Assembly (NCBI GenBank): GCA_001899315.1
Contig: MOYA01000001.1
Location: 869,105-933,104, forward strand
Origin: Candidatus Obscuribacter phosphatis
GTDB taxonomy: Bacteria; Cyanobacteriota; Vampirovibrionia; Obscuribacterales; Obscuribacteraceae
Direction of reading: 5' to 3'
DNA length: 64,000 nucleotides
A program made the translations under genes and the position numbers. Positions 16,848-25,307 of the stretch are shown here, piece after piece. The notes beneath the pieces are model-generated. The model worked only from the letters and a program-made list of their open reading frames with translations, was not told the DNA's origin and ran no database searches. Position 1 is the stretch's first letter. Every line of letters starts with the position of its first letter.

Positions 16848-17957
16848 GTGGATTTCAGGGCGCAAACTTTACATTATCTGGAGGATTACGACTACGCCAG
16901 AAGGCGTAGCCGACGACTCATCCTTTTGCTGAAAGTCCTCTTGAGAGAGTTCAAGGGGTTCCTGATTTCGATGGGCCTGGCTTTTTCGGTTTCAGTAGGG
17001 TTGCTATACAGCTTTTACCCAGCAGCTGAACTGGGCGGTCACAAAATGACTCTCACCCAGGCTGCTTACTACACCCTGCTGATGATTTTCTTTGAGAGCC
17101 CGCTCAACTATGTGGAAGACCCACGCCTTTCACCAATCTTTTTTGTCTTGCCCATCTTGGGTTTGATCATAATCGCTGAAGGGGTGGTGCATCTTGGGAA
17201 TCTACTTTTTCAACATAAACGTTATTCGAAGGAGTGGCAGTCGATGATTGCTGAGACTATGGAAGATCATGTGGTGGTTTGCGGTCTGGGCAATGTGGGG
17301 GTGCGGGTGGTTGAACACCTGCGCCGTTTTGCCGAAGATGTGGTCGCCATAGAGAGCAATGAGTCTGCGCGTTTTGTCGCCGAGGTGGGCGGTCTTGATG
17401 TTCCTGTTCTCTTTGGCGATGTGCGAGATTCGGCCGCCCTGGTTAAAGCCTCGGTGCGTAAAGCCAAGGCCATAATTTGTGTCACCGATAATGACCTAGC
17501 CAATCTTGAGGCGGCCTTGACGGCAAGAGAGTTGAATCCCGACATCAGGGTGGTGATTCGAATGTTCGACCAAAATTTGGCCAAGAAAGTCGAGAAGTCG
17601 ATGGGTATTCAGGGAGCCTATAGCTCGTCGGCGCGTTCAGCCCGTCTCTTTGCCCAGGCTGCTATATCAGGCGACATACTCGACAGTTTTGAGTTTGGTG
17701 GCACAGTTATCAATGCTGTGCAGCTGACAGTTGAGCCTAACACCATTTTGGTGGGGCACGATATCGACTATTTACGCGGCAACTATGAAGTGACCATACT
17801 CTGCCATGAAAAGTCCGACGGTGTAGTGGATTGGAACCCAGCTCCCAGTAATCCTTTAGGTGTCGGTGATCGACTTTTGATTATGACTGATAGAGCCGGT
17901 CTTGAGCGCCTCAAGCCTCTATCTTCCAAGCTTGCCTTGCCTAGAGATACTCACTAA
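16848..17957 (+). CDS. RCK/TrkA-N protein with degenerate two-TM channel-like domain
   Basis: The frame is open from further upstream, but the GTG at 16848 after a TATACT box gives a sensible 369-residue protein starting at DFRAQTLHYLEDYDY. Two membrane helices flank a pore-like loop that lacks the TVGYG potassium filter; in its place is LLMIFFESPLNYVEDPRLSP. The cytoplasmic part is a full RCK_N domain (CGLGNVGVRVVEHL, FGDVRD, CVTDNDLANLEAALTAR) and RCK_C domain. RCK domains bind nucleotides or ligands and gate potassium channels. Here the pore may have another selectivity or none, making this a membrane-tethered sensor. Confidence 0.8.
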   Translation: MDFRAQTLHYLEDYDYARRRSRRLILLLKVLLREFKGFLISMGLAFSVSVGLLYSFYPAAELGGHKMTLTQAAYYTLLMIFFESPLNYVEDPRLSPIFFVLPILGLIIIAEGVVHLGNLLFQHKRYSKEWQSMIAETMEDHVVVCGLGNVGVRVVEHLRRFAEDVVAIESNESARFVAEVGGLDVPVLFGDVRDSAALVKASVRKAKAIICVTDNDLANLEAALTARELNPDIRVVIRMFDQNLAKKVEKSMGIQGAYSSSARSARLFAQAAISGDILDSFEFGGTVINAVQLTVEPNTILVGHDIDYLRGNYEVTILCHEKSDGVVDWNPAPSNPLGVGDRLLIMTDRAGLERLKPLSSKLALPRDTH

Positions 17958-18146
17958 GTCTGGATCGGCACCAAATTAAAAAAAGACAAGCCGGTACAGA
18001 TTGGCGCCAGGTCAAATTTAGTTAAGGCTGTCAAGATGTTGCGAAATTGCAAATATGCGTAACATGCCTACAAAGTACAACTTGATAAGGGGCATTCTCA
18101 GTAAGCTAATTAAGGTTGTAAGTTGTAAGGGAAGTGCCGACCTTAA

Positions 18147-19247
18147 ATGTTTGGTCTCAAGCTGAATGGAGCCGATCATAGTGATGAGCAGCAGCTAGCT
18201 CGTCTTGCCCGCAAGATTGCGGCAAGCATGACCCATTCCTGGCAAATCATGGAAGTGTCGGGCGAACTTACTTCAACAATGCTCAGGCATGATCTTTTCC
18301 GTTATCTTCCGCCTGATCTGAAAATCGTTCATGGACCTGGTTGCGCAGTGGCTTCAGTGCCGGTGCATATTTATGACCGAGCCATTTCTATCGCCCAAGA
18401 ACCCGATGTGATTTTTTGCGCAACTGCTGAACTTTTGCGCATCCCCGGCAGCACTAAAGATTTGCTTGAAGTGAAAGCCCAGGGTTTTGATGTTCGTGTT
18501 GTTTATTCTTCGATTGAATGTATCGGCATTGCCCGCAGCAATCCTGACAAGAAAGTTGTTCTATTTAATGTCGGCTTTGAGAGCAGTGTACAGATGGATG
18601 CCCTGGCCGTTTGGCAGGCAAGAAGATTGGGCGTAAGCAATTTCTATTTGCTCAGCGATCATGCCAATCTGCCCCCGGTTGTATCGAGAGTGCTGGCCGA
18701 TCGGGATAGCCAAGTCAATGCTGTTTTGGTTCCCGGTCAACTGGCTTGTATTTCGGGCTTTGAAGATTATGAGCCTATAGCCGAAACAATGCGTCGACCG
18801 ATTGTGGTTACCGGTTTTGAACCGACCGATATTTTGGAAGGCATTCTAAAAGCGGTCAATTTGCTTGAATACGGCAAGGCCGCGGTCGAGAATCAGTATA
18901 AAAGAGCGGCTAATCGTCAGGGTAATTTAGAAGTACGGGCTCTCATTTCCGAAGTTTTTGAAGTATGTCAGCGCGAATGGCGTGGATTGGGCGTCGTGCC
19001 AGCCGGCGGCTACGCCCTCAAACCTGAGTTCTCTGCTTTTGATGCCCATAAAGTTTTTGCTCCCTTGGGGGCTTGCGATATAGAGGGCACCGGCTGTATT
19101 TCTTCTGAGATATGGCTTGGTCTCAAGTCTCCTCTGCAATGTCCTCTCTTTGGCAAAACTTGTAAGCCCGATAGTCCCCAGGGGGCGACCATGGTCTCGA
19201 CGGCGGGCACTTGTGCCGCCTATTTCAAGCACCAGTTCAAAAAATAG
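18147..19247 (+). CDS. HypD-like protein lacking key active-site residues
   Basis: 366 residues, HypD-like over the whole length. HypD is the iron-sulfur scaffold that builds the Fe(CN)2CO unit of NiFe hydrogenases. The family motif MEVCGGHT is MEVSGELT here (S38, E40, L41), and GPGCPVC is GPGCAVA (C66 kept, A69). In the C-terminal cluster region CPLFGKTCKPDSP is kept, but GxCMVSSEG is GATMVSTAG and the CxCG element is GCISSE. No other hyp or hydrogenase gene is near. It probably has a different role. AAGGGAAG upstream serves as ribosome site. Confidence 0.82.
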   Translation: MFGLKLNGADHSDEQQLARLARKIAASMTHSWQIMEVSGELTSTMLRHDLFRYLPPDLKIVHGPGCAVASVPVHIYDRAISIAQEPDVIFCATAELLRIPGSTKDLLEVKAQGFDVRVVYSSIECIGIARSNPDKKVVLFNVGFESSVQMDALAVWQARRLGVSNFYLLSDHANLPPVVSRVLADRDSQVNAVLVPGQLACISGFEDYEPIAETMRRPIVVTGFEPTDILEGILKAVNLLEYGKAAVENQYKRAANRQGNLEVRALISEVFEVCQREWRGLGVVPAGGYALKPEFSAFDAHKVFAPLGACDIEGTGCISSEIWLGLKSPLQCPLFGKTCKPDSPQGATMVSTAGTCAAYFKHQFKK

Positions 19248-19300
19248 TTCTCAAATCTAGAATTAGATTTCAGTCTCTATATCTTTCTTCTTAGACTGGT

Positions 19301-21046
19301 TTAGGGCGCGCCCTGTCTTACCATGGCACCTAAAAAGCCCATTACCAAGACCACAATAACTATCACTGCCTGCGACTTGAGAAAGACTCGACTGAGACCT
19401 ACATAGTTGAGATAGAGAGTCCAAAAGAGCGAGACATAGAGTCCGATTTCAAATTTGCCTAGGGCGATAAAGGAAATCAGAATGGGCGCGCGGCTATAGC
19501 AGAGTACTCTCAGCACGCCGTTGAAGTCGCCTTTACCGAAGATTCTCTCGAAGACGAAATTGACCAGGCAGGCGCCCACCAAGGTGGAAACCAAGCCGAA
19601 GGTCAGCTCACCAAAGAGGGGAAAAAGGCTGAATTTGAAGAGGCAGCGCAAAAGAGCGGTAGCAAATTCAATTGATAGCAGAAAGAAAATCGGTTCGGCG
19701 TTGGAGCCGTCTAGGGGCAGACGATCAAAAAAGTCGCGGGGATCTTTCAAGACGTTGCGGGCGATCATTATATTCAGTGCGGCAATACCGAAAACGTCGC
19801 CCCGTCCAATCCGTGCCGCCTCACTATAGTCTTTCCCATCATCTTCTTTGCGTTCAGTGATACCGGCTCTTCTAAGAGCCGCAGCACCTCTGGAAACTTC
19901 TTTCTCCGGCGCCTTTTTCAGGGCTTCATTTAGGGCTGATTCTTGCTTCTTTCTAATTGGTTCCGGCGCCTGATTATTCTGCTTGGCGCGGTTGAGAGCC
20001 TCTTCATATTCTCTGGCGAATTTTTCACGGTCGCTACCGGGAGGTCTTAGATCTGTTCTTTTGATGGGCTGTGCTTGTTCAGTCAGCTCTTCCTTTTTTA
20101 GGGCGTTTAGGTCGTTCAGGGCGTTCAGTTTGTTATTGGTTTGGCCGGGTTTGGGACCCCAATTGGGGTCAAGACTAGACTTCTGGGCGGCATTGGTATT
20201 AGCGGCGGTGCGTTCAAAAGTACGCGAAGCCTCGTTCATGGCTGCGATTTCTTCACTAGTCGGCATGGGGCTATTGAAGCTATTGTCCTGACCGACTGTT
20301 TCATTGCGTCTGACATACGGAGCCGGACTAAGCTCGCGGCGTGGTTCGTTTTTTGTTGGTAGGGGCGGTAACTGTAGTTTGGGAAAATTACTACTGTCTT
20401 CCGGCTTGAATTCGAGGGGACGATAGCTTGGCGCACCGTCGTCAGCCTTCTTTTCGATTTGATTTTCTTGCTGTCTTGCTTCCGGCTTAGCTGAATTAGC
20501 TGAATTAGCTGTACTAACTGCACTAGCTGGGTCGCCATTTTTGCGTTTCAATTCGCCCTGCGGCCACTGCGGCTCAGCCTTTTCTATTTTGACCGGGCTT
20601 GTGAAATCGCCGGCAAGGGCATGTTTGATTACTTCTTCAGCCAGGCTCAGACCTTGGTTGGCATAGGGTTGTCCCGCTTCAACCTGTCTGGGCGAAGCAA
20701 GGCTTTCGCCGGCGCCAGCTCTGGCATTATTTGAATGATTAGGATTGCCAGAGCTGCTAGAACTACTAGAATTACTTGGTGAAGTTTGCCCGGGCCAAGC
20801 GCAGGCATCTATTTCAGAGGGCTTATAGTTTAGTCCGGCAAAGAGGTCGGGATGTCTGCCTGAGGTTTCCACATCTTCTGATATGTCCGAGCTATTGGCC
20901 TGTAAAGGCGCTTGCCCAGTACCAGATTTGGTGGCTTCCTGCTTGCTTTTCTCTTCTTCTTGCTTGTCTGCCACTGTTTGGGTGCCTGGATTGACCAGAC
21001 AATATTGTATATGTAGATTGCTCTTTTGGATGACAAGCGTGCTCAA
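19301..21046 (-). CDS. Low-complexity protein with C-terminal Yip1-like membrane domain
   Basis: 581 residues from a TTG (alternatives not excluded). Residues 1 to about 400 are Ser/Asn/Pro/Glu/Lys-rich and probably disordered, with short repeats (SSNSSSSSSSGNPNHSNN; tandem leucine/asparagine codons in LNALNDLNALKKEE). The last 170 residues form about five membrane helices typical of the Yip1 family (IMIARNVLKDPRDFFDRLP...CYSRAPILISF). The role is unknown. It converges on the HypD-like gene. Confidence 0.75.
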   Translation of the reverse strand: MSTLVIQKSNLHIQYCLVNPGTQTVADKQEEEKSKQEATKSGTGQAPLQANSSDISEDVETSGRHPDLFAGLNYKPSEIDACAWPGQTSPSNSSSSSSSGNPNHSNNARAGAGESLASPRQVEAGQPYANQGLSLAEEVIKHALAGDFTSPVKIEKAEPQWPQGELKRKNGDPASAVSTANSANSAKPEARQQENQIEKKADDGAPSYRPLEFKPEDSSNFPKLQLPPLPTKNEPRRELSPAPYVRRNETVGQDNSFNSPMPTSEEIAAMNEASRTFERTAANTNAAQKSSLDPNWGPKPGQTNNKLNALNDLNALKKEELTEQAQPIKRTDLRPPGSDREKFAREYEEALNRAKQNNQAPEPIRKKQESALNEALKKAPEKEVSRGAAALRRAGITERKEDDGKDYSEAARIGRGDVFGIAALNIMIARNVLKDPRDFFDRLPLDGSNAEPIFFLLSIEFATALLRCLFKFSLFPLFGELTFGLVSTLVGACLVNFVFERIFGKGDFNGVLRVLCYSRAPILISFIALGKFEIGLYVSLFWTLYLNYVGLSRVFLKSQAVIVIVVLVMGFLGAMVRQGAP

Positions 21047-21248
21047 AGACGAAGCTCTTGACAGCTGCCTAGATTAATTCTGCCCGTCTGCATGATGTCG
21101 CAATTGGTGGCGGAAACATTTTCTAGCAATCTCTGTCTCTAAGAAAGTGAGCAATGCTAGAGGCTTCTGCCAATGCCTGTTTTAGAAATTGAGAATCGAC
21201 AGGAAAAATCTTGGCAAGCACGGCACTGCAATCAGACCTTAATCAGTC

Positions 21249-21277
21249 TTGCTCTGTAACATCTTGTCATGCATAAT
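21249..21277 (+). promoter_or_regulatory. Promoter of the 21327 gene
   Basis: -35 TTGCTC (21249-21254), 17-nt spacer, -10 CATAAT (21272-21277). It is followed by a 5' leader of about 45 nt with GAGGT before the ATG. Confidence 0.5.
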
Positions 21278-21326
21278 ATTGTCGTGCCAAGAGCTTTTCT
21301 GACGCTCTATTAATGAGGTAACAAAA

Positions 21327-21671
21327 ATGTCGACCAAAGCCCTGATGAGAGCTACGGACCATTCGATAATCAAGCAAAAGCTATCCGGAGATGAAAACAG
21401 TCAGGAAGATAGTCCAGTCAAGGTCGACATAACAGCCGGCTATCGGGCTCTTATGCGCGACAATACTTTGGCTGGGCGTCATGCCTCCCGTGCCTTCCGT
21501 AACGGCGAAAAGGAAGAAAGCAGTTCCCGTCTTAGAATGGTCTCGCGTTTGAGGCAGAAAGAATCTTGGTTGATTTGGCGCGATATAGTGCGCGACCTTG
21601 ACCGTTCTTTCGGTAGTCTCTTGCAGCGTATTTCGCCGGCCATGTGGTTGAAGGAAAGTAAGCCTTCTTAA
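21327..21671 (+). CDS. Basic small protein, unknown
   Basis: 114 residues, rich in Arg/Lys and Ser, with no membrane segment. A promoter-like pair and GAGGTAAC precede the ATG, supporting a real gene. It contains RMVSRLRQKESWLIWRDIVRDLDRSFGSLLQR, a likely amphipathic helix pair. The family is not recognised. A bidirectional terminator follows. Confidence 0.65.
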   Translation: MSTKALMRATDHSIIKQKLSGDENSQEDSPVKVDITAGYRALMRDNTLAGRHASRAFRNGEKEESSSRLRMVSRLRQKESWLIWRDIVRDLDRSFGSLLQRISPAMWLKESKPS

Positions 21672-21759
21672 GCGAATTATAGATAGTTAAGACCACACAA
21701 GCACTAAAAGACAGGAAAAATACCCACAAGAAAAGTATTTAGCCAGTCGAGAGAATTTG

Positions 21760-21785
21760 AAAGAGCCCCTATCAGGGGCTCTTTC
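21760..21785. terminator. Bidirectional terminator
   Basis: An 11-bp stem, AAAGAGCCCCT / AGGGGCTCTTT, with loop ATC and T tracts on both strands. It lies between the convergent genes ending at 21671 and 21787. Confidence 0.85.
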
Positions 21786-21786
21786 T

Positions 21787-22590
21787 TTAGCTGTGATTGT
21801 TTGAGTCTTCGGTTTTAAGGCCTAGCTGGTTTTCGAAAATCAATTTGTCTACTTTGAGGGCATCGGCACCCACTTGCAGATCGCCCGAAAACGGCGCGCC
21901 GAATAAGACCACCAGATAGAGATTGAGTGATATCAAAAGCGATACCATACTTGTCATCACCACTTGTGCTGCCAGGCTCTCAATGGCAAAGAAGTAAGTA
22001 AAGACCACAGTGACGATGCCACCCAAGATCAAAACAAACCATTCCACCGGCGGCACACCGTAGGTGGCAAGATTGGTGCGGGCGCGTCGGTTATCCCAGA
22101 CCTGGCAGGCCTCTTGTACGATTATTGGATAAATTGCCTTTTGGTTTTCGTTTACCGGTTCAAATGAAATCACTTCTTTCATGAGATTGACCACATCACG
22201 TCTGGCCGCTCTGTCGATTTCGCCTTTGCCCATAGCCGGCCACTCACGTTCTATCACTTCGGTGGCATAGGTATGGCAGAGCCCTCTTATTGAATTTGCC
22301 TTGGGCTGAGGCAATTTCTCTGCCAATAGGAAAACATCAGCCAAGCTATTTGCTTCGGTCTCTACAACAGCGCGGGCATTTTGAAACTTGGTCATAGCGT
22401 CTACCACAACCAGACCAAGTAAGACTGCATACATAGTGCCAACCACTGAAAGCAGATAGCCGCCCACTTCATGGCATTGCTTCAGTTTCTCGAGGTGAAA
22501 ATACTTTCTCACCAAAAGTAAGCCCGCCACCGAGCTTAGAGAAACACCCAAAATCAAGGCAGCGCCAGTTAGGTATGAGTCTATATTCAC
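21787..22590 (-). CDS. DUF4239 (bestrophin-like) membrane protein
   Basis: 267 residues from a GTG with AAGAGGT upstream. Two N-terminal membrane helices, the motif GGYLLSVVGTMYAVLLGLVVVDAM, a cytoplasmic helical part (EREWPAMGKGE) and two C-terminal helices match DUF4239. Members are distantly related to bestrophin-like channels; the function is not established. A paralogue is at 58431-59228. Confidence 0.85.
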   Translation of the reverse strand: MNIDSYLTGAALILGVSLSSVAGLLLVRKYFHLEKLKQCHEVGGYLLSVVGTMYAVLLGLVVVDAMTKFQNARAVVETEANSLADVFLLAEKLPQPKANSIRGLCHTYATEVIEREWPAMGKGEIDRAARRDVVNLMKEVISFEPVNENQKAIYPIIVQEACQVWDNRRARTNLATYGVPPVEWFVLILGGIVTVVFTYFFAIESLAAQVVMTSMVSLLISLNLYLVVLFGAPFSGDLQVGADALKVDKLIFENQLGLKTEDSNNHS

Positions 22591-22644
22591 GCCAGTACCT
22601 CTTAAATTGAGTCAATTTAGGTGACTGAGCGTTAGTTTACAGCT

Positions 22645-22779
22645 TTAACGGCCAAAAGGTCTCATGTGCAAGAGATCTAGAGCCCTGTCTAGAAAAGCTG
22701 TAACTTCGTCGTGGGCGATTGTATAGAGGAAAACCGCCAGGAAAGTGAAGACCACTGAATAAAAAAGTATGCTGACCAT
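22645..22779 (-). CDS. Possible small one-TM protein
   Basis: From an ATG at 22779 the frame gives 44 residues: one membrane helix (ILFYSVVFTFLAVFLYTIA) and a short charged tail. A TTG at 22860 would add 27 hydrophilic residues encoded partly by a GGTT-repeat tract. No convincing ribosome site. Small bacterial membrane proteins look like this, but proof is lacking. Confidence 0.35.
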   Translation of the reverse strand: MVSILFYSVVFTFLAVFLYTIAHDEVTAFLDRALDLLHMRPFGR

Positions 22780-22925
22780 ATTTTTTGTTGATCTGGTTGG
22801 TTGGTTAGTTGGTTGTTTTGTCGTTGAATTGGACGCTAACGACACATAGTATCTTGCCAAGTGGTTTAAGGGTAGGTTAAGAAAAGGTCTCTCCTGGCTA
22901 AAATCAGACTCATTGTCGGCTTTTG

Positions 22926-23408
22926 CTAATGCTTGCAGTTCTCATGCCCGCCACTGTGGCTATGACCAAGAAAACTACCGGTAGTGAAACGTCTATTCAA
23001 AAGATGAGTACCTACCAAAAGTAGGTTACCGAAGGCAATCAAGGGTAATTCCAGGCGTTCCGAAACAAGAGTGTCGCGTCCGAAAGCGACACTCAATACG
23101 GTTACCATGCCAATTACCAAGCCAACCAAGGCGATTACTTTCTTATGTCTGAAATAGCCGGGCACGATTGCAAAAACAGCAAAGGCAACAATGGCGCCAA
23201 TGAGGGTGTTTTCAACCCATGGTTCTTCCAAAAATTTGAGGTTAAACCCGATGAAAGGAACAGCTGCTATCAAGACGGGCAGGGCTAAGCAGTGAATTAG
23301 GCAAGCAATAGAGGCGAAAATGCCGAGATTATCCAGAGATAAGATAGCTTTGTCCTGACCTAGATCGATTGGATCAGGAATATCTTGGTTAGTCTTATTT
23401 TCGGTCAC
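22926..23408 (-). CDS. MerC-domain membrane protein
   Basis: 160 residues, four membrane helices. The MerC signature lies in helix one to two (GIFASIACLIHCLALPVLIAAVPF), with paired cysteines (ACLIHC). The C-terminus is His-rich (GHSHSGGHENCKH) and could bind metal. MerC proteins move mercury or other soft/transition metals. A Fur-family regulator is encoded 26 bp upstream on the same strand, suggesting metal-controlled expression, perhaps zinc. No other mer genes are present. Confidence 0.82.
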   Translation of the reverse strand: MTENKTNQDIPDPIDLGQDKAILSLDNLGIFASIACLIHCLALPVLIAAVPFIGFNLKFLEEPWVENTLIGAIVAFAVFAIVPGYFRHKKVIALVGLVIGMVTVLSVAFGRDTLVSERLELPLIAFGNLLLVGTHLLNRRFTTGSFLGHSHSGGHENCKH

Positions 23409-23434
23409 TATTCAGGACCTCCGGACTTCTTTCA

Positions 23435-23860
23435 TTAGTCGCGCGATTCTTTATTGGCGCAATCTTGGCATATGCCGAATAGTTCAAGCATATGACTTTT
23501 GATTTGAAAACCGTGGCTTTTCTTGATTGTTTCTTCGAACTGTTCGATCAAGCATTCGTCGAGGTGGACGCTTTTGCTGCAGTTTTGGCAGACCAGATGG
23601 TGGTGATGTTCACCGGGATGCACCACCTCATAGCGCTTTTCGCCGTCGCCCAGCATTACTTCTTGCACTAGACCCTGCAAGACTAGGGCTTCCAGTGAAC
23701 GGTAGACTGTTGTCAATCCGGGCGCCTTAGCGTCTTCAGTACGCATTAGGCCATAGATATCCTGGGCTGATGAAAGGTCGTCCAGCCTTTTCAGGTATTC
23801 AAGGACTTTCTTGCAGCCCTTGGTTAGCTTTGTTTTCTCGTTTCCTAGGTGTAGATTCAT
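23435..23860 (-). CDS. Fur-family metalloregulator
   Basis: 141 residues from ATG. A winged-helix N-terminal domain (TKGCKKVLEYLKRLDDLSSAQDIYGLM...GLTTVYRSLEALVLQGLV) precedes the metal-binding domain (HPGEHHHHLVCQNCSK...ELFGICQDCANK) with two CxxC pairs forming the structural zinc site. This pattern fits Zur/Fur/PerR-type proteins; which metal is sensed is not clear from sequence. It probably heads an operon with the MerC gene. Confidence 0.9.
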   Translation of the reverse strand: MNLHLGNEKTKLTKGCKKVLEYLKRLDDLSSAQDIYGLMRTEDAKAPGLTTVYRSLEALVLQGLVQEVMLGDGEKRYEVVHPGEHHHHLVCQNCSKSVHLDECLIEQFEETIKKSHGFQIKSHMLELFGICQDCANKESRD

Positions 23861-24036
23861 CAATCAGTCTAAAGTCAGTTAAACAAAAAATCGCCCATCT
23901 GAACAGGTAATAAATAGGATAGCAGGACATCCATAATCCTAGCTTTTTACTTGCTTTAGGAATCGCAAAGAGTCTTTGTAATTTCTTGCTCGCTTTCTTG
24001 GGCAAATGCTAGACTAAGTCTTCTTGCGTTCGGCAA

Positions 24037-24108
24037 GGGCGATTAGCTCAATGGTGGAGCACCTCGTTTACACCGAGGGGGTTGGGAGTTCGAGTCTCTC
24101 ATCGCCCA
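24037..24108 (+). tRNA. tRNA-Val (anticodon UAC)
   Basis: A 72-nt cloverleaf. Acceptor arms GGGCGAT / ATCGCCC, D arm TTAGCTCAATGGTGGAGC, anticodon stem CCTCG / CGAGG with loop TTTACAC (anticodon TAC), and T arm GGGAGTTCGAGTCTCTC. The 3' CCA is not encoded. Confidence 0.95.
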
Positions 24109-24139
24109 AATTTTATAAGTCACAACTTAATCAAGGCCT

Positions 24140-25201
24140 ATGCCGATGAAACTGCCCAGAGAAGAGCTTTGTCAGGTGCTTTCTCTTCAGTCTTTTGTGG
24201 CGCAGTCTCACGATGTATTCGCCAGCCTGCTTGCGCCGGGAGAGCGGTTCATAGGCGTTTATTTGAATGAGAGTGACGACTTTTTTTTATTAACCGATAT
24301 CGGTTTGCATTACATAAAAGGCGAAATCGCCCGTTTTGTTCCCTTTACATCCCTGGCTGCGATCGAGCTGAATGTCAGTCCAGAACTGGTTCTTAGGCTC
24401 AAAGACGGCAGTAAAGTAACTATCCAGGTGCGCAATTTCACCGAAGAGTGCGCCGATATTTTAGTCGTCAAGTCATTTCTCGAATCTGTACTAAAGTTTT
24501 TAGAGGTGCCTCAGCAGAGTGAGATAGGAAAGATAAGCAATGCTGAAGACTTAAAACGGTTTCTTGTAACTTACAGAGGCTTGCCTTCGGATCTCGTCTT
24601 AAGAAGCCTTGCCGGAGCCCTAGCTAGTGAAGAGCTTCCTGAAATCTTGGCAAGAGCTGGAATCGCTCGCAGTTTTTCCTCAGAGCCTCAGCTATGGCAG
24701 GCTCTTGCTGTTCTCCTCACCTGCCGCAGCGCTGAATCTCTCAAGTCCGAGCTTTCTGGTCTCGAGGCTTCTTTACCGATATCAAAAAATCAACCGATAT
24801 CGGCTGATGATGGCAAATTAGCCGAGCCATCAATTGAAACCTTGTCTCTGCTTGACGAAGGCTGTCTGCGCGTATTGGCTGATGCCATCGAAGCAGTCAA
24901 GCAAGCCGGTCTCGGTGTTCTTACCGCCGAATATCTCCTCTTCAGTTTGGCCAGAGCCTATCCTGATTCGGTAAGAGAATCATTTGGCGAGAGTTTTGAT
25001 ATTCAAAAACTAAAGCGAAGTCTGCCTAAAGAAAATGAGACTAAATCTTATGCTGGCGGCAAGACTATCTTTTATTCTCGTACCACCGTAGCAGTTTTAG
25101 AGCAAGCTCGCAGTCTCTCCTTAACTGAAGGTGATGGGCGCATCTCAGCCACAGATCTTGCTTTTGCTGCTCAGATCATCCTAGAGAAAGCTTACAGCTA
25201 A
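24140..25201 (+). CDS. Unknown protein with PH-like N-terminus and Clp-N-like C-terminus
   Basis: 353 residues, soluble. The N-terminal 115 residues read like a bacterial PH-type domain (FIGVYLNESDDFFLLTDIGLHYIKGEIARFVPFTSLAAIEL). The C-terminal 110 residues resemble a Clp N-domain repeat (LRVLADAIEAVKQAGLGVLTAEYLLFSLARA...FYSRTTVAVLEQARSLSL...ISATDLAFAAQII). These are similarities by eye. It starts 31 bp after tRNA-Val and reads towards the baeRF gene. Two copies of the AACCGATATCGG core lie inside the gene. Confidence 0.6.
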   Translation: MPMKLPREELCQVLSLQSFVAQSHDVFASLLAPGERFIGVYLNESDDFFLLTDIGLHYIKGEIARFVPFTSLAAIELNVSPELVLRLKDGSKVTIQVRNFTEECADILVVKSFLESVLKFLEVPQQSEIGKISNAEDLKRFLVTYRGLPSDLVLRSLAGALASEELPEILARAGIARSFSSEPQLWQALAVLLTCRSAESLKSELSGLEASLPISKNQPISADDGKLAEPSIETLSLLDEGCLRVLADAIEAVKQAGLGVLTAEYLLFSLARAYPDSVRESFGESFDIQKLKRSLPKENETKSYAGGKTIFYSRTTVAVLEQARSLSLTEGDGRISATDLAFAAQIILEKAYS

Positions 25202-25307
25202 ACCAAAATTTCAGCCTTTAGATACTGGCTTGCATCATCCTGCTGGCTGATATAGCCGACCCGCCTTCCCAGCTAAGATCTGACCACAGATTTGGAGATG
25301 GCACTTT

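Noticed and set aside
18147-19247. NiFe-hydrogenase maturation locus
   Set aside because: No HypA/B/C/E/F or hydrogenase genes are in the window and catalytic cysteines are changed.
22780-22860. Longer reading of the small one-TM protein from TTG
   Set aside because: The extension is encoded by a GGTT-repeat tract and has no ribosome site.
24292-24805. AACCGATATCGG copies as operators of the 24140 gene
   Set aside because: They lie inside the coding sequence without the extended flanks of the other two; kept only as core matches.
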